From NCBI GenBank assembly GCA_947441205.1, contig CANETM010000121.1, positions 1 to 5,341 on the forward strand: a stretch of DNA of 5,341 nt, given 5' to 3'. The notes beneath the pieces were generated by a model. That model was given only the letters and a program-made list of their open reading frames with translations, did not search any database and was not told where the DNA came from. Shown in pieces: positions 1 to 5,070 of the stretch (its first letter is position 1; the number at the start of each line of letters is the position of its first letter). A program made the translations under genes and the position numbers. The DNA comes from Bacteroidota bacterium (GTDB taxonomy: Bacteria; Bacteroidota; Bacteroidia; Chitinophagales; Chitinophagaceae).

Positions 1-243
1 AAAGGACAAATTGGAGATAAAATCAAATATGCATCCAATCAATACCAAGCTTTAGAAGGTGCTGATGCCTTATTAATTGCAACAGAGTGGAGTGAGTTTA
101 GAACGCCTGATTTTGAAAGTATGGAGCAGTTGATGGCAAATAATAAAATCATTTTTGATGGCCGTAACTTATTTGATGTAGCAAAAATGAATGAATTAGG
201 TTATCATTATGAAAGTATTGGAAGAGCAGATACTCAAATTTAA
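1..243 (+). CDS. ugd: UDP-glucose 6-dehydrogenase, C-terminal part (5' end outside window)
   Basis: Reading frame 1 is open from the first base to a TAA at 241-243 and gives the last 80 residues of a protein. The visible part has the hallmarks of the C-terminal UDP-binding domain of UDP-glucose/GDP-mannose dehydrogenases: a stretch reading DALLIATEWSEFRTPDF, then IIFDGRNLFD (the conserved D-G-R-N segment), then a tail with Y-E-S-I-G-R. The enzyme oxidises UDP-glucose to UDP-glucuronate in the cytoplasm using two NAD+. The next gene, 35 bases downstream, encodes an enzyme that uses UDP-glucuronate, which supports this substrate over GDP-mannose or UDP-N-acetyl sugars. The NAD-binding domain and catalytic cysteine lie outside the window and cannot be checked. 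The family is secure; the exact substrate is inferred from the tail sequence and the neighbour. Confidence 0.86.
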   Translation, partial: KGQIGDKIKYASNQYQALEGADALLIATEWSEFRTPDFESMEQLMANNKIIFDGRNLFDVAKMNELGYHYESIGRADTQI

Positions 244-278
244 TTCAGTATCTAAATACTTTATAAACAAACAATAGA

Positions 279-1259
279 ATGAGTCAAAAAAGAATATTAA
301 TTACTGGAGCTGCCGGATTTTTAGGGTCACATTTAAGTGATCGCTTTATAAAAGAAGGTTACTATGTAATTGCTATGGATAATTTAATTACTGGTGACTT
401 ACAAAATATTGAACATTTAAGAACTAACCCCAATTTTGAGTTTATACATCATGATGTTACAGAGTATATAAATATTGAAGGGTCGCTTGATTATATTTTA
501 CATTTTGCATCTCCAGCAAGTCCTATTGACTATTTAAAAATTCCTATTCAAACCTTGAAAGTAGGAGCAATGGGTACACATAATTGTTTGGGATTGGCTA
601 AAGCAAAAGGAGCAAGAATTTTAGTTGCAAGTACTAGTGAAGTTTATGGTGACCCATTGGTACATCCACAAACTGAGGAGTATTGGGGCAATGTAAATCC
701 TGTTGGTCCTAGAGGTGTATATGACGAAGCAAAAAGATATATGGAAAGTATCACCATGGCTTATCATACTTTTCACCATGTTGAAACAAGAATCATTCGC
801 ATTTTTAATACTTATGGACCTAGAATGCGATTAAATGATGGTAGAGCATTACCTGCATTTATTGGTCAAGCTTTAAGAGGTGAGGATATGACCGTGTTTG
901 GCGATGGTTCACAAACTAGGAGCTTTTGCTATGTGGATGATTTAGTAGAAGGTATTTACAGGTTATTATTAAGTGATTATGATAAGCCAGTGAATATTGG
1001 CAACCCCAATGAAATAAGTTTAAAGGATTTTGCTGAAGAGGTATTGAAGTTGACGGGATCAACTGTAAAAATTATTTACAAGGACTTGCCAGTAGACGAT
1101 CCAAAGCAAAGGCAACCTGATATCACCAAGGCAAAAACCATTTTAGGATGGGAACCAAAAATTGATCGAGCAGAAGGATTAAAAAGAACCTACGATTACT
1201 TTAAAGCCCTGCCTCCAAGCGAGTGGACTAAACTTCCAAAAGAATTTACGTCTAAATAG
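279..1259 (+). CDS. UDP-glucuronate decarboxylase (UDP-xylose synthase), extended SDR family
   Basis: This 326-residue protein is a full-length extended short-chain dehydrogenase/reductase. The NAD-binding glycine motif GAAGFLG is at residues 10-16, and D34 ends the second strand as expected for NAD binding. The catalytic set is T119-S120-E121 in ASTSEVYGDP plus Y148 and K152 in YDEAK. The block from STSEVYGDP through HPQTEEYWGNVNPVGPR is typical of UDP-xylose synthases. A glutamate beside the catalytic Ser/Thr is also characteristic of decarboxylating members such as ArnA. RIFNTYGPRM (174-183) and TRSFCYVDD (213-221) complete the sugar-nucleotide fold. The known reaction is NAD-dependent conversion of UDP-glucuronate to UDP-xylose and CO2. 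The preceding gene would supply UDP-glucuronate. The ATG at 279 is chosen because the Rossmann fold begins a few residues after it. No Shine-Dalgarno is visible, as is usual for Bacteroidota. A UDP-glucuronate epimerase is the main alternative but fits the EYWG block less well. Confidence 0.9.
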   Translation: MSQKRILITGAAGFLGSHLSDRFIKEGYYVIAMDNLITGDLQNIEHLRTNPNFEFIHHDVTEYINIEGSLDYILHFASPASPIDYLKIPIQTLKVGAMGTHNCLGLAKAKGARILVASTSEVYGDPLVHPQTEEYWGNVNPVGPRGVYDEAKRYMESITMAYHTFHHVETRIIRIFNTYGPRMRLNDGRALPAFIGQALRGEDMTVFGDGSQTRSFCYVDDLVEGIYRLLLSDYDKPVNIGNPNEISLKDFAEEVLKLTGSTVKIIYKDLPVDDPKQRQPDITKAKTILGWEPKIDRAEGLKRTYDYFKALPPSEWTKLPKEFTSK

Positions 1260-1295
1260 TTTCATTATTTATTTTAATTAAACGATTGTTTATTC

Positions 1296-2165
1296 ATGTC
1301 AATACAAAAAGTTTTAGTTTCTGGTGCCAATGGACAATTGGGTTGGGAATTAGCACAAGCAGCTAAATTATTTCCAAATTTTCAGTTTGTATTTGTGGAT
1401 AGAAACGCCATGGATTTATCAAATCCCAATGAATTATCAAGTATTGTAAACTTGTTTGCACCTGATGCTATTATTAATACAGCTGCTTATACTGCAGTTG
1501 ATAAAGCTGAATCAGAAAATGAGTTAGCCCATACCATCAATGCCGAGGCAGTAGCGACTTTAGCTAGTATTGCAAAACAAAAAAATATTCCTTTTATTAC
1601 ATATTCAACCGATTATGTTTTTAATGGAAATGCTACTAGTCCATATTTAACGGATACTGAATTAGACCCTGTTAATTTTTATGGGAACACAAAGGCCGAT
1701 GGTGAACAAATGGCAATGGCTGAAAATGAAAACACAATCATTATTAGGACTTCATGGGTATTTAGTAGTCATGGAAATAATTTTGTAAATACAATGATGC
1801 GTTTAATGAAGGAACGCGACGCATTAAATATTGTAGGTGATCAAAAAGGACGACCAACATATGCAAAGGATTTAGCCAATGCTACCATTCAAATACTAAT
1901 TGCCTTAAATGAAGGGAAACAAATAAGAGGTATTTATCACTATGCTAATAAAGGAGAGACTACTTGGTTTGGATTTGCAGAAAAAATTAAGGCATTAGCT
2001 GGGCTTCAATGTGATTTAAAAGCAATCAGTTCCGATCAGTTTCCAACACCAGCCAAAAGACCATATTATTCAGTGTTGGATACACAAAAAATTGAAAATG
2101 ATTTAGGGATTGAAATACCATCTTGGGAAATTGCCTTAAAACAGTGCATTGATCAATTAACATAA
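1296..2165 (+). CDS. rfbD: dTDP-4-dehydrorhamnose reductase (RmlD)
   Basis: The 289 residues match the usual RmlD/RfbD length and order. GANGQLG is the nucleotide-binding motif at residues 10-16. INTAAYTAVDKAE (60-72) is a family signature. STDYVF (104-109) holds the catalytic threonine region, and Y129-G-N-T-K133 is the YxxxK pair. RTSWVF and GRPTYAKDLA follow in the second half. The enzyme does the last step of dTDP-L-rhamnose synthesis, reducing dTDP-4-dehydro-L-rhamnose with NADPH in the cytoplasm. It starts 36 bases after the decarboxylase gene on the same strand, with no terminator hairpin between them, so the genes are probably cotranscribed. The partner genes rmlA, rmlB and rmlC are not in the window and may lie upstream. 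The ATG at 1296 places the glycine motif at the normal distance from the N terminus. Confidence 0.93.
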   Translation: MSIQKVLVSGANGQLGWELAQAAKLFPNFQFVFVDRNAMDLSNPNELSSIVNLFAPDAIINTAAYTAVDKAESENELAHTINAEAVATLASIAKQKNIPFITYSTDYVFNGNATSPYLTDTELDPVNFYGNTKADGEQMAMAENENTIIIRTSWVFSSHGNNFVNTMMRLMKERDALNIVGDQKGRPTYAKDLANATIQILIALNEGKQIRGIYHYANKGETTWFGFAEKIKALAGLQCDLKAISSDQFPTPAKRPYYSVLDTQKIENDLGIEIPSWEIALKQCIDQLT

Positions 2166-2187
2166 TCCCTTAAATATTTCAACATAA

Positions 2188-2598
2188 ATGACAAAGGAAA
2201 CACTCTTAAAGGAATTAATGCATGATACCTGTGTCATGATAAAAGCATCGCCCTTGCATGGTATAGGGGTGTTTGCCATTAGAAATATTCCGAAGGGTAC
2301 AAGGAATATATTTTCTCAAGGAGTAGGCGAGTGGATTAAATTAACCATTGCCGAAGTGGAAGCCTTGCCAAAGCATTCAAAGGATTTAGTTGAAAACCAT
2401 TGTTTATTCGACGAAGACTTTTATTACGTTCCGGATTATGGTTTTAAATTAGTGGACTTGGTGATTTATTTAAATCATTCAGATACACCCAATGTTGTTT
2501 CCATAAATGAAGGTGAATATTTTGAAGCCATCACCGATATTAAAGCTGGCGAGGAATTATTGGTGGACTACGGGACCATTGTTGATAGTGAGGAGTAG
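2188..2598 (+). CDS. Small stand-alone SET-domain protein (putative lysine methyltransferase)
   Basis: The 136-residue protein is almost entirely a SET domain. HGIGVFA (24-30) followed by IPKGT is the N-terminal SET strand pair. NHSDTPN (96-102) is the Asn-His motif that contacts S-adenosylmethionine. GEELLVDYG (121-129) is the C-terminal GEEL-x-x-DYG motif carrying the catalytic tyrosine. There is no signal peptide, membrane segment or recognisable pre-SET or post-SET zinc motif. Known SET proteins transfer methyl groups from S-adenosylmethionine to protein lysines. Short bacterial ones like this are common in Bacteroidota, but their substrates are mostly unknown. The gene begins 22 bases after rfbD on the same strand and is probably the last gene of that transcript. 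Nothing in its sequence links it to sugar metabolism. Domain assignment is firm; methyltransferase activity and target are inferred. Confidence 0.85.
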   Translation: MTKETLLKELMHDTCVMIKASPLHGIGVFAIRNIPKGTRNIFSQGVGEWIKLTIAEVEALPKHSKDLVENHCLFDEDFYYVPDYGFKLVDLVIYLNHSDTPNVVSINEGEYFEAITDIKAGEELLVDYGTIVDSEE

Positions 2599-2601
2599 TT
2601 A

Positions 2602-2632
2602 TTCTTTTCTTTTTTTCTTTTTTCTTTCCTCT
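2602..2632. other. 31-base uninterrupted polypyrimidine tract between convergent genes
   Basis: Every base from 2602 to 2632 on the + strand is C or T, mostly T runs broken by single Cs. The tract nearly fills the 41-base gap between the SET gene and the convergent acyltransferase gene, and T-richness continues into the 3' end of the latter, where it encodes a lysine-rich tail. I see no stem-loop next to it on either strand, so it is not a normal intrinsic terminator, although the U-rich + strand transcript could help termination. Confidence 0.7.
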
Positions 2633-2639
2633 ATTTTTC

Positions 2640-3686
2640 TTAGTTTTTTTTATTCGTAAACTTTGCTATTGTCTTCCCTAATTTTTGTTCTATAAAAAAT
2701 TGTGTTATCCAAGAGTATGTAATCAAAATAGTAAGTATAATTAATACACAAATTATTTTTTTAAAATCACCATTAGGCAACTTAATCCAATTGAACAACT
2801 TAGGAATCATGAATCCAATCACCAATGCCTGATTCAAATATACTGAGTAAGAAATTTTTCCTAAAAATTGTAAAGGGCTTGTTGCTAATAATTTGCTAAT
2901 GAGCCCATTTGTTTTTAAGAGTATAAAAATTGAACAGGCAAATACAATTGGGATAAGAAATTGTACTGATAAATTGTAAATAGTATAGGTAGTAGTAGCA
3001 TGGTAAAGTAAATACATTATTAATAGGACAGCTAATGGTATCAGCCACTCATAATATTTAGAAATGTTTATTTTTCTATTGGCTAAAACATATATAATAT
3101 ATCCAAGGTTAAAGCAAGCAAGACCTCTTATAAAACCAAAGGTGCCTGTTTGAAAATAATTTTGTTGATAAGCCAATACTGCGAAACAACCAATGGTAAT
3201 AGCTGTAATAAAGTATGTTTTCTTTTTGTGTATAGCAATAAGGGAGCAAATGCCAAAAGCTATATAAGAAATCATTTCACTTGATATTGACCAGGAAGGA
3301 TAATTCATTCCAATTTCTGATCCTAAAATAGGAGTTGAGTTAGTAAGTAATAAAGTATCAAGCGCTAGCTTTATATTTTTTTCATCAAAAAAAGGGTGTA
3401 CAAAATACCAATACATTAGGGTTGAAAATAGTAATAGTGGATATAAGCGGATAAATCTTTTCAATAGAAATTGATAGAATGCTTTACCTGAATTTATTTT
3501 TTCATTATAGGTTAAGGTTATAACATAGCCACTTAATATGAAAAAGAAATCAACAAATATATATGAGGTTCGAACGAAGAAATTATTTACCAGTGCAGAT
3601 GGGGCATTATTGATATTAAAATGAAATAGCACCACAAATAGGGCGAAAAGTCCTCGAAGACCGTCTAGTTTGTGGATGCGATGCAT
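2640..3686 (-). CDS. Acyltransferase family 3 membrane protein (OafA/YrhL-like)
   Basis: From the ATG at 3684-3686 this is a 348-residue, strongly hydrophobic protein with roughly ten predicted membrane segments. It opens at once with the family signature: LDGLRGLFAL (7-16), the conserved R11, H22 in VLFHF, then VDFFFILSGYV (45-55). PSWSISSEMISY matches the W-S-x-S-x-E segment. Family members move acetyl or other acyl groups onto extracytoplasmic sugars such as O-antigen, exopolysaccharide or peptidoglycan. The specific acceptor is not visible. I chose this start because the family normally begins just before R-x-x-x-LDGLRG. The same frame is open upstream to a TTG at 3885-3887 (415 residues), with another ATG at 3756-3758 (372 residues). 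That extension is made entirely of a 57-base repeat and looks like untranslated leader. A TAATTTTG box lies 4 bases before the chosen ATG, but no TTG sits at the right spacing. The gene converges on the sugar operon. Confidence 0.88.
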   Translation of the reverse strand: MHRIHKLDGLRGLFALFVVLFHFNINNAPSALVNNFFVRTSYIFVDFFFILSGYVITLTYNEKINSGKAFYQFLLKRFIRLYPLLLFSTLMYWYFVHPFFDEKNIKLALDTLLLTNSTPILGSEIGMNYPSWSISSEMISYIAFGICSLIAIHKKKTYFITAITIGCFAVLAYQQNYFQTGTFGFIRGLACFNLGYIIYVLANRKINISKYYEWLIPLAVLLIMYLLYHATTTYTIYNLSVQFLIPIVFACSIFILLKTNGLISKLLATSPLQFLGKISYSVYLNQALVIGFMIPKLFNWIKLPNGDFKKIICVLIILTILITYSWITQFFIEQKLGKTIAKFTNKKN

Positions 3687-3725
3687 AGGGTCAAAATTAA
3701 TCCTTTTCAATAGGAAAATCCCAGC

Positions 3726-3766
3726 ATAAAATGGATAGGCCTCGCGTTGCTCGGCCATCCTTTTAT
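3726..3766. repeat. Hairpin in repeat spacer 1 (14 paired bases, 11-base loop)
   Basis: On the + strand ATAAAA, GGAT and GGCC (3726-3741, with single-base bulges at 3732 and 3737) pair with GGCC, ATCC and TTTTAT (3753-3766). The loop is the 11 bases 3742-3752. The GC-rich inner stem stands out from the AT-rich surroundings. It lies 40 to 80 bases upstream of the chosen acyltransferase start, so it would sit in the leader of any transcript beginning upstream. Confidence 0.75.
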
Positions 3767-3782
3767 TTTGGAAAATCCCAGC

Positions 3783-3823
3783 ATAAAAAGGGATTAGCTC
3801 CCTGCGGTCGCTGATCCTTTTAT
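3783..3823. repeat. Hairpin in repeat spacer 2 (14 paired bases, 11-base loop)
   Basis: On the + strand ATAAAA, GG, AT, T and AGC (within 3783-3798, two bulged bases) pair with GCT, G, AT, CC and TTTTAT (3810-3823), including one T-G wobble. The loop is 3799-3809, 11 bases, the same size as in the neighbouring hairpin. The inner stem is AGC/GCT here instead of GGCC/GGCC, so pairing is kept while sequence changes. Confidence 0.7.
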
Positions 3824-3906
3824 TTTGGAAAATCCCAGCATAAAAATGCCTCAACGAAATAGGAGTGGTTGCTTTAATGAACTGCAATACTTTTTAACTC
3901 AGTCGC

Positions 3907-3923
3907 AAATTGTTTCACAATTT
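3907..3923. repeat. Short inverted repeat AAATTGT-TTC-ACAATTT
   Basis: A perfect 7-base inverted repeat with a 3-base spacer. It overlaps a direct repeat of TTCACAAT (3914-3921 and 3923-3930), and the second copy runs into the left arm of the larger palindrome that follows. It could be an operator-like site or part of a composite repeat; no function can be assigned. Confidence 0.5.
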
Positions 3924-3924
3924 T

Positions 3925-3985
3925 CACAATGTCGCTCCAATCCAAAATTCAAGCTAGCTTGATTTTGTCTTTTCGCTCCATTGTG
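3925..3985. repeat. 61-base nested palindromic element
   Basis: The ends are CACAATG (3925-3931) and CATTGTG (3979-3985), perfect inverted complements. The centre is a perfect 14-base palindrome, TCAAGCTAGCTTGA (3949-3962), extended by CAAAA (3943-3947) pairing with TTTTG (3963-3967) with one bulged T at 3948. Both sets of arms share nearly the same axis, at about 3955. Between the arms lie two direct copies of TCGCTCCA (3932-3939 and 3973-3980). No transposase or ORF is inside it. It sits between the tRNA-Gln terminator and the acyltransferase leader repeats. Confidence 0.65.
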
Positions 3986-4000
3986 CTCGCTTCGCTCGGC
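3986..4000. repeat. GC-rich REP-like core resembling the loop region of the 57-base repeat
   Basis: CTCGCTTCGCTCGGC at 3986-4000 matches CTCGCGTTGCTCGGC at 3741-3755 at 13 of 15 positions. Both are GC-rich islands in AT-rich non-coding DNA. This one directly abuts the right arm of the 61-base palindrome. The similarity suggests the two repeat clusters belong to one family, but a single short match cannot prove it. Confidence 0.45.
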
Positions 4001-4030
4001 TCCTTCGTATTGGTCATTTTAGTCCATTAA

Positions 4031-4058
4031 AAAAGCCCCAACTTTCGTTGAGGCTTTT
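4031..4058 (-). terminator. Intrinsic terminator of tRNA-Gln
   Basis: Read on the - strand, AAAAGCCTCAAC pairs over 12 bases with GTTGGGGCTTTT (one T-G wobble) around a GAAA tetraloop, and a T run follows. It begins 3 bases after the tRNA CCA end, exactly where a terminator for that gene would be. On the + strand the wobble becomes a C-A mismatch, so the structure is better suited to - strand transcription. It also separates the tRNA from the acyltransferase transcript. Confidence 0.88.
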
Positions 4059-4061
4059 CTT

Positions 4062-4135
4062 TGGTTGCCTGACCTGGATTCGAACCAAGACAAACTGCAC
4101 CAAAAACAGTCGTGCTACCGTTACACAATCAGGCA
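4062..4135 (-). tRNA. tRNA-Gln (anticodon TTG), CCA encoded
   Basis: The - strand folds into a complete 74-base cloverleaf including CCA. Acceptor arms TGCCTGA and TCAGGCA pair fully. The D stem GTGT/GCAC has a 7-base loop containing GGTA. The anticodon stem ACTGT/GCAGT encloses TTTTGGT, giving anticodon TTG (on the + strand CAA at 4101-4103), which reads CAA codons for glutamine. The variable loop is 4 bases. The T stem CTTGG/CCAGG encloses TTCGAAT. The discriminator base is A. A consensus promoter lies upstream and a terminator downstream, so the gene appears to be transcribed alone. Confidence 0.96.
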
Positions 4136-4144
4136 ATCCCTATG

Positions 4145-4159
4145 CCATTCTTAGAATGG
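4145..4159. repeat. Small hairpin in the tRNA-Gln 5' leader
   Basis: CCATTC and GAATGG form a perfect 6-base stem around TTA. It lies between the promoter's -7 box and the tRNA 5' end, so it may form in the pre-tRNA leader removed by RNase P. It could equally be a protein-binding inverted repeat. Confidence 0.5.
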
Positions 4160-4163
4160 ATTG

Positions 4164-4194
4164 CAAAAATAGGGGTCAGGACAAAATTTTCCAA
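4164..4194 (-). promoter_or_regulatory. Bacteroidota-type promoter for tRNA-Gln
   Basis: On the - strand a TTG (4192-4194) is followed after exactly 20 bases by TATTTTTG (4164-4171), a full match to the TAnnTTTG -7 box of the Bacteroidota primary sigma factor with normal spacing to the -33 TTG. Transcription would start about 20 bases before the tRNA 5' end at 4135, past the -7 box. Confidence 0.75.
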
Positions 4195-4227
4195 ATTTTT
4201 ATGTCATTTGCTGTCATTATTATCATT

Positions 4228-4258
4228 TTGTGCTAACTTATATTGCTATTTATATTTC
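4228..4258 (+). promoter_or_regulatory. Probable promoter of the SGNH hydrolase gene
   Basis: TTG (4228-4230), then exactly 20 bases, then TATATTTC (4251-4258), which differs from TAnnTTTG only in the last base. The expected start of transcription is within about 10 bases of the ATG at 4271, giving a very short leader. It points away from the tRNA promoter, so the two form a divergent pair. AT-rich sequence makes chance matches likely. Confidence 0.4.
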
Positions 4259-4270
4259 AAAACTTAAACG

Positions 4271-4951
4271 ATGCCTATCATGAACAGTAAATTGGTGCTT
4301 TTGACCGCTTTTATTGGTTGTTTATTCCTGCTTTCATTTACAGGGGATAAAAAGAAAAAAGTTGTGTTTTTTGGAGACTCCATTACCGAAGCGGGTGTCA
4401 ATGAAGGTGGATATATTGATGTTTTAAATAAGGAAATTAATAAAAAAGGGCTTTCTAATAATTATGAATTAGTAGGAGCTGGTGTTAGTGGTAATAAAAT
4501 TTATGATTTATACTTACGTTTAGAGAAGGACGTACTAGATAAGCAACCTGATGTAGTGGTAATTTGGGTAGGTGTTAATGATGTTTGGCATAAAGCCGAT
4601 TTTGGAACTGGAACTGACTTAGATAAGTATGGCAAATTTTATGATGCTGTTGTGAAAAAAATTCAAGCACAGGGAGCTAAGGTTGTTGTTGTTACACCAG
4701 CAGCTATTGGAGAACGTAATGATTTTTCAAATGCACAAGACGGGGATTTAAATATGTATAGTAACTGGATACGCAAGTATGCAGCAGAAAATAATTTAGG
4801 CCTTGTTGATTTAAGAAAATCTTTTCATGAATATAGCGTGGCTAACAATCCGAAGAATGAAGAAGCAGGAGTTTTAACAACCGATAGGGTACATTTAAAT
4901 GAAAAAGGAAATGCTTTTGTAGCAGCTGAAATGTGGAAAGCCATTCAATAG
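4271..4951 (+). CDS. Secreted SGNH/GDSL-family hydrolase (lipase/esterase type)
   Basis: The 226-residue protein has all four SGNH blocks. FFGDSIT has the nucleophile S37. GVSGN (71-75) has the oxyanion glycine G74. WVGVND (99-104) has N103. DRVHLNEKG has D205 and H208 of the Ser-His-Asp triad. The N terminus (about residues 7-25) is a hydrophobic Sec-type signal segment followed by a lysine cluster, so the protein is probably exported. C17 is preceded by FIG, which is a poor lipobox, so lipoprotein anchoring is uncertain. Family members cleave ester or acyl groups from lipids, sugars or peptidoglycan; the substrate cannot be read from sequence. Either M1 (4271) or M4 (4280) could be the true start. 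The gene is monocistronic, with its own likely promoter and terminator, and is flanked by tRNA-Gln and a convergent tyrS. Confidence 0.9.
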   Translation: MPIMNSKLVLLTAFIGCLFLLSFTGDKKKKVVFFGDSITEAGVNEGGYIDVLNKEINKKGLSNNYELVGAGVSGNKIYDLYLRLEKDVLDKQPDVVVIWVGVNDVWHKADFGTGTDLDKYGKFYDAVVKKIQAQGAKVVVVTPAAIGERNDFSNAQDGDLNMYSNWIRKYAAENNLGLVDLRKSFHEYSVANNPKNEEAGVLTTDRVHLNEKGNAFVAAEMWKAIQ

Positions 4952-4972
4952 CAATAGATCACTGTAAGACAT

Positions 4973-5005
4973 AAAAAAGCCTTCTATTTATTTAGGGGGC
5001 TTTTT
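4973..5005 (+). terminator. Bidirectional intrinsic terminator between the hydrolase gene and tyrS
   Basis: A run of As leads into GCCTTCTA (4979-4986), which pairs with TAGGGGGC (4993-5000) through two T-G wobbles around a 6-base loop, followed by TTTTT. The flanking A and T runs extend the stem. It starts 21 bases after the hydrolase stop. Read on the - strand the stem is followed by six Ts, so it can also end the convergent tyrosyl-tRNA synthetase transcript, whose stop is at 5071. Confidence 0.85.
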
Positions 5006-5070
5006 ATTTAAAAACCATTTAATGCTTTTGTTAATGAATTTATTAAGTCATTAAATTATATGATGTTTAG

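Larger units (their letters stand above)
3701..3845. repeat. Three-copy 57-base-period tandem repeat with hairpin-forming spacers
   Basis: A 31-base conserved segment occurs at 3701-3731, 3758-3788 and 3815-3845, exactly 57 bases apart. On the + strand it starts TCCTTTT and ends CCCAGCATAAAA. The second and third copies are identical over the 31 bases; the first differs only in the centre (CAATA for ATTTT). The 26-base stretches between them differ in sequence but each forms a hairpin with an 11-base loop. Read on the - strand the unit is 19 codons without a stop, repeating FYAGIFQNKR, in frame with the acyltransferase. The arrangement resembles REP-type intergenic repeats. I do not recognise a named family. 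Confidence 0.85.

Noticed and set aside
3701..3845. CRISPR-like array (31-base repeats with 26-base spacers)
   Set aside because: The equal spacing looks like a small CRISPR array, but both spacers fold into similar hairpins with matching arms, there are only three repeats, and no cas gene is nearby. A hairpin-bearing tandem repeat fits better.
3687..3887. Calling the acyltransferase from the TTG at 3887 as a 415-residue protein
   Set aside because: The start is a TTG, the added residues are only repeat-encoded, and the family signature begins right after the ATG at 3686. The extension is kept as a finding rather than the main call.
3925..4000. Insertion sequence or integron-like attachment site beside the tRNA
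   Set aside because: There is a palindrome but no transposase or integrase, no repeat of the tRNA 3' end, and no visible target duplication, so only a repeat is reported.
4048..4236. 62-codon + strand open frame
   Set aside because: It starts inside the tRNA terminator, runs antisense through the whole tRNA-Gln gene and its promoter, and resembles no protein family. It is a chance frame.
4271..4330. Lipoprotein signal in the SGNH hydrolase
   Set aside because: C17 follows FIG, which lacks the usual small aliphatic residue three positions before cysteine, and hydrophobic sequence continues after it. A cleaved or uncleaved Sec signal is more likely.
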